Part shown: one piece after another, positions 45,853 to 56,070 of the stretch
How positions within the stretch are numbered: the first letter of the stretch is position 1
Layout: each line of letters begins with the position of its first letter
Assembly: GCF_023522835.1 (NCBI RefSeq)
Contig: NZ_JALCZU010000002.1
Coordinates: forward strand, 531,111-595,110
DNA length: 64,000 nucleotides
Source of the DNA: Oceanobacillus saliphilus
GTDB lineage: Bacteria > Bacillota > Bacilli > Bacillales > Amphibacillaceae
Reading direction: 5' to 3'
Notes under the pieces: generated by a model
The model's input: only the letters and a program-made list of their open reading frames with translations
Database searches by the model: none
Told to the model about the DNA's origin: nothing
Program-made: the position numbers and the translations under genes

Positions 45853-45984
45853 ATGATCAGTGTAATTGAGTTTTTCAGAAATATGCCTAAAAAGAAATGT
45901 TCACAATGTGGTGAAGACATGGTACATGAAAAAGCTGATTGCTACGGCAATATCTGTGACGAATGTGACCATCCTGCAAGATAA
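45853..45984 (+). CDS. yhfH: YhfH-like zinc-finger microprotein
   Basis: A 43-residue protein read directly from the sequence: it starts MISVIEFFRNMPKKKC and contains two CxxC knuckles (Cys16/Cys19 and Cys35/Cys38) plus Cys30, so it can bind zinc. AGGAGG lies six bases before the ATG and a promoter further upstream. The size, the CSQCG and ICDECD motifs and the place between yhfI and the next gene fit B. subtilis YhfH. Function unknown. Confidence 0.88.
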   Translation: MISVIEFFRNMPKKKCSQCGEDMVHEKADCYGNICDECDHPAR

Positions 45985-46047
45985 CTGGAATACCTGATAC
46001 GTTAAAACGTGTAAAGACTCCTACTTGAAAAAATACCTTAAGAAGAC

Positions 46048-46088
46048 GTTCAAAATGTCTGGTGAAATTTTCATCCTCCTTTTTGAAC
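46048..46088. repeat. Interspersed repeat B, copy 2
   Basis: GTTCAAAATGTCTGGTGAAA plus T, then CATCCTCC and an inverted end TTTTTGAAC that can pair with the start, making a hairpin of about 40 bases. Same core as copy 1 at 41298. Confidence 0.6.
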
Positions 46089-46133
46089 ATAGACTTTAAT
46101 CAAACTGTACTACAACAAAATATTTTTTTCTAG

Positions 46134-46162
46134 CTGCAGCTATTAATATAGCTGCAGTTTTT
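46134..46162 (+). terminator. Terminator downstream of yhfH
   Basis: Ten-bp perfect stem CTGCAGCTAT / ATAGCTGCAG followed by TTTTTG. Confidence 0.85.
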
Positions 46163-46257
46163 GTGTTACATAATCAGAAAGTTCTATTATTCTGTTTATT
46201 TTTATATTATAATTACTACTTAGAGCTACGAAATATAGTTGATAAAGGAGCTTGTAT

Positions 46258-48072
46258 ATGTCAATCACTAAAACCTCAAGATGGAGCCGTTCAGATGTAC
46301 CCGAGGAACAAACATGGGATTTAACGGATTTATTCCCTGATGATACAGCCTGGAATCAGGAACTTGTCAACATACAGGAAGCCGTAAGCGAAGTTACTGA
46401 CTATAAAGGAAAATTAACTTCCGATTCTGCTACTTTATTTCTGGCTTTTAAAAAATTGGAAGCATATCAACAGCGCGTTATTCGTGTAGCTGTTTATGCA
46501 AACCTACGTTCAAGCGCTGATGGATCAGATCCCGATAATCAGAGAGATTCTTCTATGGTTTCTCAAGCAATGGCTGCCATTAGTGCGAAACTATCCTTCT
46601 TCCAAACTGAATTACTCACGCTTTCTGAGGAAACGATTGAACAGTTCCTTCATGAGCAGCCTGAATTGAAAAACTACCGGAAGATGCTGGAAGATTTAAT
46701 GGAAGATAAATCTCATACGCTATCGCCTGAAATTGAAGAAACACTGGCAGCACTTAGCCAAGTACATAATGCACCCTATATGATTTTTCAAAGGAGCCAG
46801 AGTTCGGATATGGCGTTCGAATCCATTAAAAATCCAGAAGGTGTGGAACTTCCAATGTCTCAAGCTTTGTATGAGGATCGTTATGAATTCTCCGCAGACA
46901 CAAATACACGACGGGCTGCATACGATTCTTTCACAAAAACATTAAACCAATACAAAAACACATATGCTGCAACGTATGCAACAGAAGTAACGAAACAGAT
47001 AACGATGTCAAAACTGCGTAACTATGAATCGGTTACCGATATGTTATTAGCACCACAGCAGGTCACAAAAGAAATGTATCATAATCAATTGGATGTTATC
47101 CAAAACGAACTCGCACCACATATGCGACGTTTTTCCAAGCTGAAAAAGGAAAAGCTCGGCCTCGATGATATTCGTTACTGTGATTTGAAAGCACCACTCG
47201 ATCCGGAATACAATCCAAAAATGACCTATGAAGACGCGTCAGCAACCATTGTGGAAGCTTTGAAGGTTATGGGTCCTGAATATACAGAAATCATGAGGGA
47301 AGGTCTCGCCAATCGCTGGATCGACCGGTCTGATAATATCGGTAAAGCAAACGGTGCTTTCTGCTCTAGTCCTTACGGCGTACATCCATACATTTTAATC
47401 ACTTGGACCGATACGATGCGCGGTGCATTTGTACTGGCCCACGAACTTGGGCATGCAGGGCATTTCTATCTTGCTGGTAAAAATCAATCACTTATGAATA
47501 CCCGACCATCTACTTACTTTATTGAAGCACCATCAACATTAAATGAGCTATTATTGGCAGAGCATTTGATGAAAAATACAGATGACGTTCGCATGAAACG
47601 CTGGGTCATTACACAGTTACTTGGAACTTACCATCACAACTTTGTTACGCATTTACTGGAAGGCGAATACCAGCGCCGTGTCTATAACCTGGCAGAACAA
47701 GGAGTTCCGCTGACAGCGAATGTATTATGTAGAGAAAAACAGGAAGCACTTGAAAAATTCTGGGGTGATGAAGTCACTTTTGATGAAGGAGCAGGTCTCA
47801 CATGGATGCGTCAACAGCATTACTATATGGGCCTATATCCATACACCTACTCAGCGGGACTCACAGTTTCCACAGCAGTAGCGCAAAAAATCAAAGAAGA
47901 AGGCCAATCGGCAGTCGACAGCTGGCTTGACGTTCTAAGAGCAGGCGGTACACAAAAACCGCTCGATTTGATAAAACAGGCTGGCGTGGATATGTCCAAA
48001 CCAGACGCAATTAAAGTAGCAGTAGATTACGTTGGATCTCTCGTTGATGAACTGATTGAGAGTTACAAATAG
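46258..48072 (+). CDS. Second M3 family oligoendopeptidase
   Basis: A 604-residue zinc peptidase. HELGH is seen in VLAHELGHAGHFYLA near residue 395, with the downstream Glu in FIEAPSTLNELL. It is homologous to PepF at 3519-5330 over the whole length but clearly diverged (different flanking loops), so it is a paralogue rather than a recent copy. ATG at 46258 has AAAGGAG seven bases upstream. A terminator follows. Substrate unknown. Transcribed alone. Confidence 0.9.
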   Translation: MSITKTSRWSRSDVPEEQTWDLTDLFPDDTAWNQELVNIQEAVSEVTDYKGKLTSDSATLFLAFKKLEAYQQRVIRVAVYANLRSSADGSDPDNQRDSSMVSQAMAAISAKLSFFQTELLTLSEETIEQFLHEQPELKNYRKMLEDLMEDKSHTLSPEIEETLAALSQVHNAPYMIFQRSQSSDMAFESIKNPEGVELPMSQALYEDRYEFSADTNTRRAAYDSFTKTLNQYKNTYAATYATEVTKQITMSKLRNYESVTDMLLAPQQVTKEMYHNQLDVIQNELAPHMRRFSKLKKEKLGLDDIRYCDLKAPLDPEYNPKMTYEDASATIVEALKVMGPEYTEIMREGLANRWIDRSDNIGKANGAFCSSPYGVHPYILITWTDTMRGAFVLAHELGHAGHFYLAGKNQSLMNTRPSTYFIEAPSTLNELLLAEHLMKNTDDVRMKRWVITQLLGTYHHNFVTHLLEGEYQRRVYNLAEQGVPLTANVLCREKQEALEKFWGDEVTFDEGAGLTWMRQQHYYMGLYPYTYSAGLTVSTAVAQKIKEEGQSAVDSWLDVLRAGGTQKPLDLIKQAGVDMSKPDAIKVAVDYVGSLVDELIESYK

Positions 48073-48083
48073 TGTCAGGATGA

Positions 48084-48108
48084 GATCAGCTTAGGCTGGT
48101 CTTTTTTT
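48084..48108 (+). terminator. Terminator of the second M3 peptidase
   Basis: GATCAGC / GCTGGTC stem followed by seven T. Confidence 0.85.
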
Positions 48109-48434
48109 GGCAGAAAGGTATAAAACGTTTTGCACCATCTTTTTTTAAAGGAAGAAGATTGTTTTTGGAGAACGCCTTTCTTAACTCTTATGCCAGTTAG
48201 GACCGAATGAGCAATTAAAATTGCAAACGAATATTATAACTATAATAGCAATAATTAAAGCGTATAAATAACATATTTGATCGAAATTCAGGAATATCTT
48301 AATTTAAAATAAAGAAAATCTAGTAAATAGGATTAGAAAAAGTGTGTAATAAACTGTTGAATAGGCTGAACCAGGGAGAATACTTTTCAGCAATATCATG
48401 TTATAATATTACTAAATATTCTGGAGGTGATTCA
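48109..48434. other. 326-bp spacer
   Basis: A+T-rich. TATAAT at 48402 may be the -10 of the next gene, without a convincing -35. No structure or gene seen. Confidence 0.4.
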
Positions 48435-48692
48435 ATGAAGTGGGAGGATGTACGCCAGGCATTTCCAGATACTTGGGTATTGATAGAAGCAACCGAAGCC
48501 TTTACAAATGAACAAAGCGAGCGAATTTTAGAAGAAATAGTACCGTTAAATAAGTTTTCCAATTCTCCAGAGGCAATGAGAGTATATCAAGAAATTCATC
48601 GAGAAGACCCTAATAAAGAATTGTATGTTCTGCACACCAGTCGTAAAGAACCCAATATAATTGAAAAGAAGTGGGTAGGTGTCAGGAGATAG
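48435..48692 (+). CDS. Small soluble protein, partner of retropepsin-like gene
   Basis: An 85-residue protein: MKWEDVRQAFPDTWVLIEA near the start, LYVLHTSRKE and KKWVGVRR near the end. I recall this small unnamed family as lying immediately before retropepsin-like aspartic protease genes in several Firmicutes; the same order is seen here, with the next start overlapping its stop (TAGTG). TGGAGGTGA precedes the ATG. Function unknown. The longer upstream frame has no RBS. Confidence 0.75.
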   Translation: MKWEDVRQAFPDTWVLIEATEAFTNEQSERILEEIVPLNKFSNSPEAMRVYQEIHREDPNKELYVLHTSRKEPNIIEKKWVGVRR

Positions 48693-49071
48693 TGAAAAAA
48701 CTAAGAATAGATAATGATTTACTATTGGGTAGACATGGAAATAAAATTTAAGGGAGAATTTCTTCATCTCCAACGTGTATTAGTGGATACTGGCTCAGGT
48801 AGTACCGTTATTTCAACGGATTTAGCTGAAACGATAGGCATTGTGGGAGAGGAAAATGATATACCGTGTTAGCGGAGTAGGCGGTTCTGAGTTTGTATAT
48901 TCAAAGACGGTTGATTTAGTAAAAGTGGGAGACATGAAAACAACAGATTTTGCTTTAGAAATTGGGGCTATGAATTACGGTTTTGATTTAGATGGAATTA
49001 TTGGATTAGACTTGTTAAGAAATTTAAAAGTAATTATTAATATAGATGACTTAAAGTTAGGTTCGAATTAG
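48692..49071 (+). pseudogene. Retropepsin-like aspartic protease, two frameshifts
   Basis: A retroviral-type aspartic protease spread over three frames. Frame 1 opens GTG KKLRIDNDLL, frame 2 (48735 on) carries the active-site motif VDTGSGSTVIS, frame 3 carries the end (YRVSGVGGSEFVYS, LDGIIGLDLLRNLKV). An extra G in the GGG near 48727 and loss of two bases in a TA run near 48860 would each restore the frame; about 126 residues would result. The catalytic Asp-Thr-Gly is intact, so decay looks recent. It overlaps the end of the small upstream gene by one base and is followed by a terminator. Confidence 0.8.
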
Positions 49072-49073
49072 AT

Positions 49074-49109
49074 AACAGCAGGTATATTAATACTAGCTGT
49101 TTTTTTGTG
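49074..49109 (+). terminator. Terminator of the retropepsin pseudogene
   Basis: AACAGC / GCTGTT stem-loop with inner TAT / ATA pairs, then TTTTT. Confidence 0.75.
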
Positions 49110-49360
49110 ATCTTTTTCAACAAACGCTTTTCTGAAAGAAGGAGAAGCACCCTTTCTTGTTGAATTTATTAAAGCCCAGGATAGTGAAAGAAGAGATGTT
49201 AATTTGTAATATCCCTTTTACTGTAGTTTTTTTGTTTTAATTCATACTTTAGATATTCCAGAAAGGGAGCTTTGTTTGAACAAAGGGGATTGTTGTACCT
49301 CAACTCATTTCTTTTTCGACAAACAGGTTAATCTAGCAAGAAGACAGTATAGGAATTTTA

Positions 49361-49981
49361 TTAGTAGGCGATACCTACACGTGAATTGATATAATCACTT
49401 GATATTATCTGGTTATATGTAAATTCCGCTGTATCCGGTACGGAAATTTCAGCCCCACTCTCCGGCAAATAATTACGTTCTACACGATATTTACCTATTC
49501 TTTCTCCGTCGGGTAAATACGTAGGACAAACAATAGTCCAGTCGAGTGTAGCCTCTTTAAGGATATCGTAAACTTTATGATGTTCTTTCGCTGCACGGGT
49601 TGATTTGCGCTTTGATTCACTGGACTGATAACGCAGTATATTTGGTGTAGTTCTACTTTGCAGGATACCTGCAGTTCCTACAGTTATAATTCGTTGTATA
49701 CCTTCGTTTTCCATTTCTCCAATAATTATTGGCATGCTTTCTGATAGAGTGGTTGTCCCATCCGTATTTAATGCACTAATAACTACATCAATCCCATACA
49801 TTGCACGTACAATATCAGCTTTATTTAAAACATTACCTTGAAAAACAGTTAAATTTTCATCATTTATTTGTATCTTCTCTGGAGTTCGAACGAATGCAGT
49901 AACATGATGTCTATCACGTAGAGCATAAGCAACTATTTGACTCCCTACTCTTCCGGTTGATCCTAAAACTAATATATTCAT
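49361..49981 (-). CDS. NAD(P)H-binding Rossmann protein (NmrA/YwnB-like)
   Basis: A 206-residue SDR-type protein. The dinucleotide motif is intact: LVLGSTGRVGSQIV (GxxGxxG, residues 7-13), then VFQGNVLN, VISALNTDGTTTL and WTIVCPTYLPDGER. These blocks fit the atypical NAD(P)-binding proteins like YwnB. No YxxxK pair, so a redox or sensor role. AAAGGAGAC before the ATG. Single gene, not part of the usual synteny, so possibly acquired. Confidence 0.8.
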   Translation of the reverse strand: MNILVLGSTGRVGSQIVAYALRDRHHVTAFVRTPEKIQINDENLTVFQGNVLNKADIVRAMYGIDVVISALNTDGTTTLSESMPIIIGEMENEGIQRIITVGTAGILQSRTTPNILRYQSSESKRKSTRAAKEHHKVYDILKEATLDWTIVCPTYLPDGERIGKYRVERNYLPESGAEISVPDTAEFTYNQIISSDYINSRVGIAY

Positions 49982-50152
49982 AAGAATGAGTCTCCTTTAC
50001 AATTACTTTACTATAAAAGTTATCCATTGTCTTTTCAGGCGTTTTGGATTAGTGAAAGAGGAACTAAGTGACTTTATGATAGAGTACATACCTTAGATAT
50101 TCGATTAAATAAAAGGTGCTTTAACTAAGCAAGCAGCATACTACATTAAAGT

Positions 50153-50196
50153 CAAAAAGCTTGAGATTTGAAAAATTCACCTCAAGCTCTTTTTGT
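50153..50196 (-). terminator. Terminator of hemEHY
   Basis: AGCTTGAG / CTCAAGCT stem with T-runs on both sides, about 105 bases behind the hemY stop. Confidence 0.65.
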
Positions 50197-50300
50197 GTGC
50201 TATTTGCATTGTACTTGTATACTAATTCATATGTTAACATGTGATTTCTCCACGTTAACCGAACTACTTAATCCGTGGGGATTTCCTCTTCTTTCGTTCA

Positions 50301-51707
50301 TCATCCATTCAAGAATGCAATTACTTCTGTGGCGCTTTTTTGGCCGTGTTCAATGCAATCAGGTATTCCTACACCATCATAGGAACTGCCAGTCAAAAAT
50401 AGTCCAGGTAATTCCCTCGAGGCATCCGCTCGCACTTCGGATACGAGTTCCAGGTGGCCTACGTGATATTGTGGTCTGGCATCTTTAAATCTAGTAATGA
50501 TGCTGAATTCAGGTTTTGCTTTTATTTTCATTGTTTTATTCATGTCTTTTAAAACAATGTCTGTTATTTCTTCGTCCGATAAATCTACTATTTCCTGATC
50601 ATCCGGTCTGCCAACATAGCAACGGAATAGTGCTTTGCCTTCCGGTGTCGTGGTTGGCCATTTACGGTGGGTCCATGTGCAGGCAGTAATTCGGTAATTG
50701 CTGCTTCGGCTAACAAGGAAACCAGTGCCATCAATATCTCTCTTAATATCTGCTTGATCAAAGGCCATCACGACATTTGCCGTCGACGTGGCAGGAATTT
50801 CATCCAATTTATTCAAAAAGTCATATTGGGTGAGCATGCCAGGTACTGCTGTGTGAGGTACAGCCATAATAACAGCATCTGCTTTGTACACTTTTCCATC
50901 ACTTAATAAAAGATGGTAGCCATGTTCTTTTTTCTCAATATGGTCAACTGCAGTGTTCATACTTATAATTTTGTCATCCAGCTTTTCTACGAGTCCTTTT
51001 ACCAGTGTTTCCATGCCGTCTTCAAAAGAAAAGAATAAACTTTCCGCCTTTTTACCTTTAGACTGTTTCGGAGCTTTTGGCAATGTTTTTTGTAAGCCCT
51101 TTATTAAACTTCCATGCTTTTGTTCAACCTGATGGAACATTGGATAAATTGCTTTCAGACTCATTTTATCGATATCGCCGGAATGAATCCCTGACAATAG
51201 AGGATCAATCTGATTATCAACAAGGTCATTGCCGAACCGCCGGCGCATAAACATACCAAGTGATTGGTCACCTTCAACCTTGCTTTTTGGCAAAACAAGA
51301 TCCATCAGAGCACGCAGTTTCCCTTTTGATGAGAAAACATTGGAAGCCAGTAATGGTCGAATTTCTTTGGGAACACCCATAAATGTCCCTTTAGGCATTT
51401 TATGTAATTTATTTTTTACCAACATATAAGATTGTCCAGTTCCATTACGAACAGTCTGATCACTTAATCCGAGCTCTTCAACCAGTTTCACTGCAGCAGG
51501 TTTTCTTGCCAAAAGCGAATCGGGTCCAAGATCAATTGTAAAACCATCCCGCTTGATGCTCTTTATTCTGCCACCAAGATGGCTGCTTGCTTCAACGAGC
51601 TTCACTTCGAACGGCAGATTTTTTTCGCTTATTTGCTTTTGCAAGTTGTAAGCGGCGGATAATCCCGTGATTCCGCCACCTACAATAACTATTTTTTTTG
51701 TGTCCAT
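50301..51707 (-). CDS. hemY: Coproporphyrinogen III oxidase HemY (CgoX)
   Basis: A 468-residue flavoenzyme of the protoporphyrinogen-oxidase fold. In Firmicutes it oxidises coproporphyrinogen III to coproporphyrin III in the coproporphyrin-dependent haem pathway. The FAD motif is VIVGGGITGLSAAYNLQ at the N-terminus; IDLGPDSLLARKP and the C-terminal LFLTGSSYDGVGIPDCI close the flavin site. It begins with a one-base overlap of the hemH stop (TAATG), so translational coupling is likely. Third gene of hemEHY. Confidence 0.95.
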   Translation of the reverse strand: MDTKKIVIVGGGITGLSAAYNLQKQISEKNLPFEVKLVEASSHLGGRIKSIKRDGFTIDLGPDSLLARKPAAVKLVEELGLSDQTVRNGTGQSYMLVKNKLHKMPKGTFMGVPKEIRPLLASNVFSSKGKLRALMDLVLPKSKVEGDQSLGMFMRRRFGNDLVDNQIDPLLSGIHSGDIDKMSLKAIYPMFHQVEQKHGSLIKGLQKTLPKAPKQSKGKKAESLFFSFEDGMETLVKGLVEKLDDKIISMNTAVDHIEKKEHGYHLLLSDGKVYKADAVIMAVPHTAVPGMLTQYDFLNKLDEIPATSTANVVMAFDQADIKRDIDGTGFLVSRSSNYRITACTWTHRKWPTTTPEGKALFRCYVGRPDDQEIVDLSDEEITDIVLKDMNKTMKIKAKPEFSIITRFKDARPQYHVGHLELVSEVRADASRELPGLFLTGSSYDGVGIPDCIEHGQKSATEVIAFLNG

Positions 51708-52642
51708 TATACTTCACTCTTTACTTTGTTCAACACTACTTTTGCAAGTGTTTGGATAAAGTCAGGGTGAACGTTTGGCATTTCAGGACGGTGATAGTTT
51801 GCACCAACTTCATCACAAACAACTTTACATTCGTAATCATTGTCATATAAGACTTCCAGATGATCTGCAATGAACCCAACAGGAGCATAGACAAATGAAC
51901 GATATCCTTCTTTTTCATAAAGTTCGCGTGTAAGATCCTGAACATCCGGTCCTAGCCATGGATCTGGCGTATTTCCTTCACTTTGCCAACCGATTGCATA
52001 GTTTTTAATAGCAGCTTTTTCTGCGATAAGATCGGCAGTTTCTCTTAATTGATCCGGATAGGGGTCACCATTTTGCAAAATTTTCTCAGGCAGACTGTGT
52101 GCTGATACAATGAGTACAGCTTTCTCACGTTCTTCTGCAGGCATATCTGCATAGATTTTGGTTATGCCATCAGCCCAGAACTGGATAAATCCTGGTTCAG
52201 CGTACCAGTCTCTCACAGAATCAATTGTAATGCCGTGCTTTTCGGCTTCTTTTCCAGCACGCTCATTGTATGATTTCACGCTGAATGTTGAATAATGTGG
52301 TGCCAAAACGATGGAAACAGCCTCTTTAATACCATCTTTCGCCATTTCTTCTACCGCATCCTCAATAAAAGGAGCGATATGTTTTAATCCGATATAAGCT
52401 TTAAATTCATACTCACCTTGCGCTTCATTTAGACTAGATTCTAGAGCGTGTGCCTGAGCTTCAGTAATTTTTGCCAACGGGGAAATCCCACCAATTGCTT
52501 TATAGCGGTCTTTCAAATCCTGAAGTGCTTCTGGTTCAGGTTTTCTCCCATGACGGATATGTGTGTAGTACGGTTCGATTTCTTCTTCTTTATTCGGCGT
52601 ACCATAAGCCATTACTAATAATCCCATTTTTTTCTTTTCCAT
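51707..52642 (-). CDS. hemH: Coproporphyrin ferrochelatase HemH (CpfC)
   Basis: A 311-residue ferrochelatase that inserts Fe2+ into coproporphyrin III. Core blocks: [14 protein letters not shown], the catalytic-His region [28 protein letters not shown] and the [19 protein letters not shown] block holding the Glu. It lacks the C-terminal Cys cluster found in some ferrochelatases, as expected for this group. 31 bp behind hemE; AGAGGTG precedes the ATG. One base overlap with hemY. Confidence 0.96.
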   Translation of the reverse strand: MEKKKMGLLVMAYGTPNKEEEIEPYYTHIRHGRKPEPEALQDLKDRYKAIGGISPLAKITEAQAHALESSLNEAQGEYEFKAYIGLKHIAPFIEDAVEEMAKDGIKEAVSIVLAPHYSTFSVKSYNERAGKEAEKHGITIDSVRDWYAEPGFIQFWADGITKIYADMPAEEREKAVLIVSAHSLPEKILQNGDPYPDQLRETADLIAEKAAIKNYAIGWQSEGNTPDPWLGPDVQDLTRELYEKEGYRSFVYAPVGFIADHLEVLYDNDYECKVVCDEVGANYHRPEMPNVHPDFIQTLAKVVLNKVKSEV

Positions 52643-52673
52643 TTTTTGAACACCTCTTTTGTAAAATTTTCGT

Positions 52674-53708
52674 CTATCTTGTTGTGTATGAATGAATAAA
52701 CGCTGTCAACTTTTTCAATGTGGCAGGTTGGATATCTGGCGTTACACCATGTCCGAGATTGAAAACATATCTTCCATGTTGCATCCCTTCATCCAGGATT
52801 CCTTTCGTGCGTTTTTCAATGGTTTCCCATTCTGTAAGCAGGATGGTTGGATCAAGATTTCCTTGAACAACTTTGGTCACACCCATTTCGCGTGCTTCAG
52901 AGATGGATGTGCGCCAATCAAGTCCTATTACATCTACAGGGAGGTCGTTCCACTCCAGTAGCAAGTGGCGTGCACCCACACCGAAGAGAATTAAAGGTAC
53001 ATTGTGTTTTCTAAGCTCGGAAAAAATTCTCGTCATTACCGGTTTGATGAATACACGATAGTCTGCAGCATTCAGAGAACCCACCCATGAATCAAAGATT
53101 TGAATGGCCTTCACACCAGCTTCAACTTGTGCATCCACATAAGTGATGATCATATCTGCCAGTTTGTCCATCAATGCAAACCATGTTTCAGGCTCACGAT
53201 ACATTAACGCTTTTGTTTTACTATAATTTTTCGATGGACCCCCTTCAATCATATAGCTTGCCAATGTAAATGGGGCCCCACTGAATCCTATTAATGGAAC
53301 TTCCAACTGTTCTTTAGTCAACAGACGAATGGTATCAAGTACATATGGAATATCGGAGCTAGGATTTAGTTCACCGAGTTTTTCCACATCACTGAATTTT
53401 CGGATTGGGTTATGAATTACCGGACCAATTCCACCTTTGATTTCGACATCCACTCCCATTGCAGGCAATGGTGTCATAATATCTTTATATAAAATTGCTG
53501 CGTCTACGCCGTAATTTTCAACGGGAAGCCTTGTAACATAAGCACATAATTCCGGCTGATGGGTAATTTCAAATAAGGAATACTTTTTTTTCAGTTCACG
53601 GTATTCCGGCTGAGAACGCCCTGCCTGTCTCATAAACCAGCCAGGAATATAATCTGTATTTTCACCGTTATATGCTTTTAAAATTGTATCATTAAGTATT
53701 TTCGACAT
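52674..53708 (-). CDS. hemE: Uroporphyrinogen decarboxylase
   Basis: A 344-residue decarboxylase (uroporphyrinogen III to coproporphyrinogen III). The family signature [16 protein letters not shown] is near the start, with [16 protein letters not shown] and the second signature [16 protein letters not shown]. Start at MSKILND (53708) is supported by AGAAGGATGG; the longer frame adds 12 residues without support. First gene of hemEHY, as in B. subtilis next to pbpF. Confidence 0.96.
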   Translation of the reverse strand: MSKILNDTILKAYNGENTDYIPGWFMRQAGRSQPEYRELKKKYSLFEITHQPELCAYVTRLPVENYGVDAAILYKDIMTPLPAMGVDVEIKGGIGPVIHNPIRKFSDVEKLGELNPSSDIPYVLDTIRLLTKEQLEVPLIGFSGAPFTLASYMIEGGPSKNYSKTKALMYREPETWFALMDKLADMIITYVDAQVEAGVKAIQIFDSWVGSLNAADYRVFIKPVMTRIFSELRKHNVPLILFGVGARHLLLEWNDLPVDVIGLDWRTSISEAREMGVTKVVQGNLDPTILLTEWETIEKRTKGILDEGMQHGRYVFNLGHGVTPDIQPATLKKLTAFIHSYTTR

Positions 53709-53898
53709 ATGATCCCATCCTTCTGCACATTCTACTATATCCACTACCTACTATAGCGATTTCGAACAAAACTGTATAGTAAAGGTGACGGTTTGTCATG
53801 AATTTGCCTCATTTGTAAGGGTAATTCAAAATTTCTAAGTAGTGTTAAAACCAAGCCTTTGAAGCCGTTCTTTTATCCCATTTCTGGAAGGGAGATCA

Positions 53899-56070
53899 TT
53901 ACCAGTCAAGTTCAACGATTTCAGATCTTCCCCCTTCCAATTTAGTCAATGGATCGTACGCTACAACATAAAATCTGTTATTACGGAATAGCGCATTGCT
54001 GATTGTATACTCTGTTTTCCCGGTCACTTCACCAATCCGTTTATCTATCCCATCATTTTGCTGATAAATACGATAAATAACGCGGTCGTCATCGGAGCCG
54101 TCCCATGAAAGTTTACCCCTTATCAGTGAAAATCCGCCAAGTTGATATTCCGCTGTCAAGTTAGTAATCTGTGGGAGAGTGATTGGCCTCGGTAACTCCT
54201 CGACATTATCCGGCTTTGTGAAGTCTTCAGACAGTGTGCCACCAGACTGTTTATCAATCTCGGTCAGAATGGCTTTCGTTAAACTTGTCGGATAAGAACT
54301 ACCACCTGTTAAATAATGATTCTTATCCGATTTGTCATACCCCATCCACACAGCGGACACATATTCCGGCGTATACCCAACAAACCAGGCATCCTTTGTC
54401 TGTCCTTCAACATGTGGATGCTGCGTGGAACCAGTTTTTCCCGCCAAAGCTTTGGAGTACTCTCCAGCTGTCGCCGTACCATTATCGACCGTTTCCTCAA
54501 GCATCTCGGTCATATTCCATGACACTTGCGGAGTGAAAACCTGCTCCGTATGAATTTCAGCTTCGTAGACCACTTGATCATGTCGATCAATAATCTTCTC
54601 GATTGTTGTGGAGTCAATCATTTGTCCGTCCCCAGCAAATGACTGGTAGCTTTGTGCCATCTGTAAAGGTGTCACACCTTTTGTTAACCCGCCAAGTGCT
54701 AATGCCAGACCTTCATCCTCAATGGACATACCTAATTTTTCAAGATAGCTCTTGGAATAATCAATTCCAATTTGATCCAATAACCAAACCGTTGACGTAT
54801 TCTTTGAGGTAATTAAAGCTTCATAGACTGTTACTACATTTGCATAGACATCATCCGAATTGGCAACCGTATATTCACCCATTTGCCGATCTGGAAGGAG
54901 TGTAAATGGCGTGTATTTATCTTCCTGCATCATTGCCGGTCCGTATACAGCTACCGGCTTAAATGTTGAACCGGGCTGTCTTTGGACAGTCACACGGTTT
55001 AAGTCGCCAAGCTGATAATTTCTGCCACCAATGGCAGAGACGATTTTCCCTGTGCCTTCCTCCATCATGACGAATGCACCTTCTACCCCTGCTGTATTAC
55101 CAGGAAAGAATTCGTCGTTCTGAAATTGCTCATATGCAATTTGCTGTATATCACGATCCATATTGACTACGATTCGGTAGCCACCTTTTTTCAGTGCTTC
55201 CACAGACAGCTGGTGCTTATCGGCAGCTTCTTTCATGACTAAATCAATATAACTGTCCGTCCATGGGGTTGGTTCCGTTTCCTGTAAAACCAACCCAAGT
55301 GTCTTTCTTTGTTCAGCTATTCTCGTCTCGGTTGAAATATACCCTACATCTTCCATCGCCTGAAGCACTATATTTCTTCTGTCCAATGCTTTATCGGGAT
55401 GATTTATCGGGGAATAACCATTCGGAGCTTTTACAAGGCCCGCTATCATTGCAGCTTCAGCCAGAGTGAGCTCCTTCACTGATTTAGAGAAAAAATGATT
55501 GGAGGCAGCTTCCACTCCATATAAACCATGCCCAAAGTACACTTCATTCATATATAATTCTAGGATTTCGTCCTTAGATATATTTCTTTCAAGATAAATG
55601 GCTGCCATTGCCTCTTTTACTTTTCGTGTCCATGTTTTATCATTATAAAGGAACAGATTTTTAGCCAGCTGCTGGGTAATCGTACTTGCACCTTCTACTT
55701 TGCTCATAGCAATAATATCCTTATAAACAGCCCGCATGATTGATTTTATATCCACACCGGCATGCTCATAAAACCTTCTATCCTCAATGGAGATAAAGGC
55801 ATTTGTTAAATCTTCCGGAATTTGATTCATTGTTATTAGGGAACGATTTTCATTATATAGTTTCCCGATAACCTCCCCATCACGGGTTTCAATGGTAGTT
55901 GTTGCGTCGAGCACCATATCTGCTTCATCCACAACAAGTTTTCCACCATATAATATAGTCCCAAACCCAATTAGACCAATTAATAGTAGAGAAACCATCA
56001 TCCATAGAACTAGTTTCAATTTACGAGGAAGGAAAAACCTTTTTTCATCTTTTTTAGATTTTTTAAACAT
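53899..56070 (-). CDS. pbpF: Class A penicillin-binding protein (PbpF type)
   Basis: A 723-residue bifunctional peptidoglycan synthase. Order: short basic cytoplasmic tail, one transmembrane anchor (VLWMMVSLLLIGLIGFG), glycosyltransferase-51 domain (SIEDRRFYEHAGVD, EGASTITQQLAKNLFL), then the transpeptidase with SxxK (RQPGSTFKPVAVY), SxN (TSKNTSTVW) and KTG (LAGKTGSTQHPHV), and a C-terminal fibronectin-like domain. ATG at 56070 has AGAGGTGAAC. Divergent from hmoB and behind the hem operon as in B. subtilis. Confidence 0.93.
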   Translation of the reverse strand: MFKKSKKDEKRFFLPRKLKLVLWMMVSLLLIGLIGFGTILYGGKLVVDEADMVLDATTTIETRDGEVIGKLYNENRSLITMNQIPEDLTNAFISIEDRRFYEHAGVDIKSIMRAVYKDIIAMSKVEGASTITQQLAKNLFLYNDKTWTRKVKEAMAAIYLERNISKDEILELYMNEVYFGHGLYGVEAASNHFFSKSVKELTLAEAAMIAGLVKAPNGYSPINHPDKALDRRNIVLQAMEDVGYISTETRIAEQRKTLGLVLQETEPTPWTDSYIDLVMKEAADKHQLSVEALKKGGYRIVVNMDRDIQQIAYEQFQNDEFFPGNTAGVEGAFVMMEEGTGKIVSAIGGRNYQLGDLNRVTVQRQPGSTFKPVAVYGPAMMQEDKYTPFTLLPDRQMGEYTVANSDDVYANVVTVYEALITSKNTSTVWLLDQIGIDYSKSYLEKLGMSIEDEGLALALGGLTKGVTPLQMAQSYQSFAGDGQMIDSTTIEKIIDRHDQVVYEAEIHTEQVFTPQVSWNMTEMLEETVDNGTATAGEYSKALAGKTGSTQHPHVEGQTKDAWFVGYTPEYVSAVWMGYDKSDKNHYLTGGSSYPTSLTKAILTEIDKQSGGTLSEDFTKPDNVEELPRPITLPQITNLTAEYQLGGFSLIRGKLSWDGSDDDRVIYRIYQQNDGIDKRIGEVTGKTEYTISNALFRNNRFYVVAYDPLTKLEGGRSEIVELDW

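Noticed and set aside
49120-49215. Short coding-like stretch (NAFLKEGEAPFLVEFIK) behind the retropepsin pseudogene
   Set aside because: No start codon or RBS and no recognised family; may be chance.
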